This document shows, piece by piece, positions 22,177 to 22,271 of a DNA stretch of 22,271 bases. The notes beneath the pieces were generated by a model that had not been told where the DNA came from, did no database searches, and saw nothing but the letters and a program-made list of their open reading frames with translations. The DNA lies in contig JAQTOJ010000004.1 of the NCBI GenBank assembly GCA_028713395.1, positions 1 to 22,271 on the forward strand, read 5' to 3'. A program made the translations under genes and the position numbers. The stretch is from Dehalococcoidales bacterium (GTDB lineage: Bacteria > Chloroflexota > Dehalococcoidia > Dehalococcoidales > Fen-1064). Positions within the stretch are counted from its first letter, which is position 1, and each line of letters opens with the position of its first letter.

Positions 22177-22199
22177 TTCAGTAGCTTGCTACTGTTTAC
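22177..22199. repeat. Partial third copy of the direct repeat
   Basis: The last 23 bases of the unit (TTCAGTAGC ... TGTTTAC) recur here 11 bp after copy 2, identical to it. The first hairpin (GGTGGGT) is missing, so the unit is built from separable modules. Confidence 0.8.
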
Positions 22200-22271
22200 C
22201 CGTGTTTCTCTCATGCCACTCTCCCTCTTTCCCATCCTTTGTCTGAGCACGAGATCCAATGGTCTTTCTTT

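Larger units (their letters stand above)
21718..22271. other. Repeat-rich intergenic end of the window
   Basis: Apart from a small Cys-rich ORF on the minus strand, this stretch holds dispersed repeats (listed separately), a palindrome-repeat fragment and AT-rich spacer (21846-21935). From 22200 to the end I see nothing recognisable. Confidence 0.6.

Noticed and set aside
1..22271. CRISPR array
   Set aside because: No series of regularly spaced direct repeats occurs; the only near-identical repeats are the 47-bp units at the right end, irregularly spaced and hairpin-forming.

Overview
The window looks like a chromosomal segment of an anaerobic bacterium, probably Chloroflexota and perhaps Dehalococcoidia-like. 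That assignment rests on gene content and style (GC-rich host genes, a DUF4349 lipoprotein with a PKD domain, a DUF4389 membrane protein, lepA-hemW, BaiN-type flavoprotein, palindromic repeats of the 'TTGTCATTCTGA...' and 'CATTGCGAGG...' kinds) and is an inference. Host genes occupy the right part (about 13.9-22.3 kb) and probably the first 190 bases. Between them lies an AT-richer accessory island of about 13.5 kb.

Island layout. 350-895: a GIY-YIG nuclease gene followed, in the same frame, by the last 40 codons of a second GIY-YIG gene. 1074-4874: a 1266-residue STAND protein with an N-terminal PD-(D/E)xK nuclease and a NACHT NTPase, a probable anti-phage defence gene with its own promoter. 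4973-11222 (all minus strand): a compact filamentous-phage (inovirus-like) genome. Read in transcription order it holds an OB-fold ssDNA-binding protein, a pVIII-like coat protein, a 717-residue adsorption-type surface protein, four small proteins (three of them membrane proteins), a Zot/pI-like ATPase with a separate small membrane partner, and a Rep_trans-type replication initiator. 11223-11512 is its main non-coding region. 11513-11785 is a TIGR04076-type gene. 11820-11942 is another copy of the GIY-YIG tail. 12076-13812 is an XRE-ImmA/IrrE plus DUF4411 (PIN-like) toxin-antitoxin or defence pair. 13837-13891 is a decayed copy of the 3' end of the phage rep gene.

The most interesting point is the repeated architecture. 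A GIY-YIG tail, a defence cassette, then a rep 3' end read from the opposite strand occurs twice: once intact with NACHT as cargo, once as a relic with ImmA/DUF4411 as cargo. This suggests a family of inovirus-like prophages carrying exchangeable defence genes in a fixed slot beside rep, with two members stacked or recombined at this locus.

Host part. DUF4349 lipoprotein (minus, with a good terminator), DUF4389 protein (plus, with a near-consensus promoter), lepA-hemW operon (minus), a MntA/HepT-type toxin-antitoxin pair with a nearly leaderless promoter and a palindromic operator candidate, and a BaiN-type FAD oxidoreductase (plus). The last 550 bases are mostly dispersed repeats around a small Cys-rich ORF. 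hemW carries a repeat-derived in-frame insertion, and the BaiN-type gene contains a perfect hairpin.
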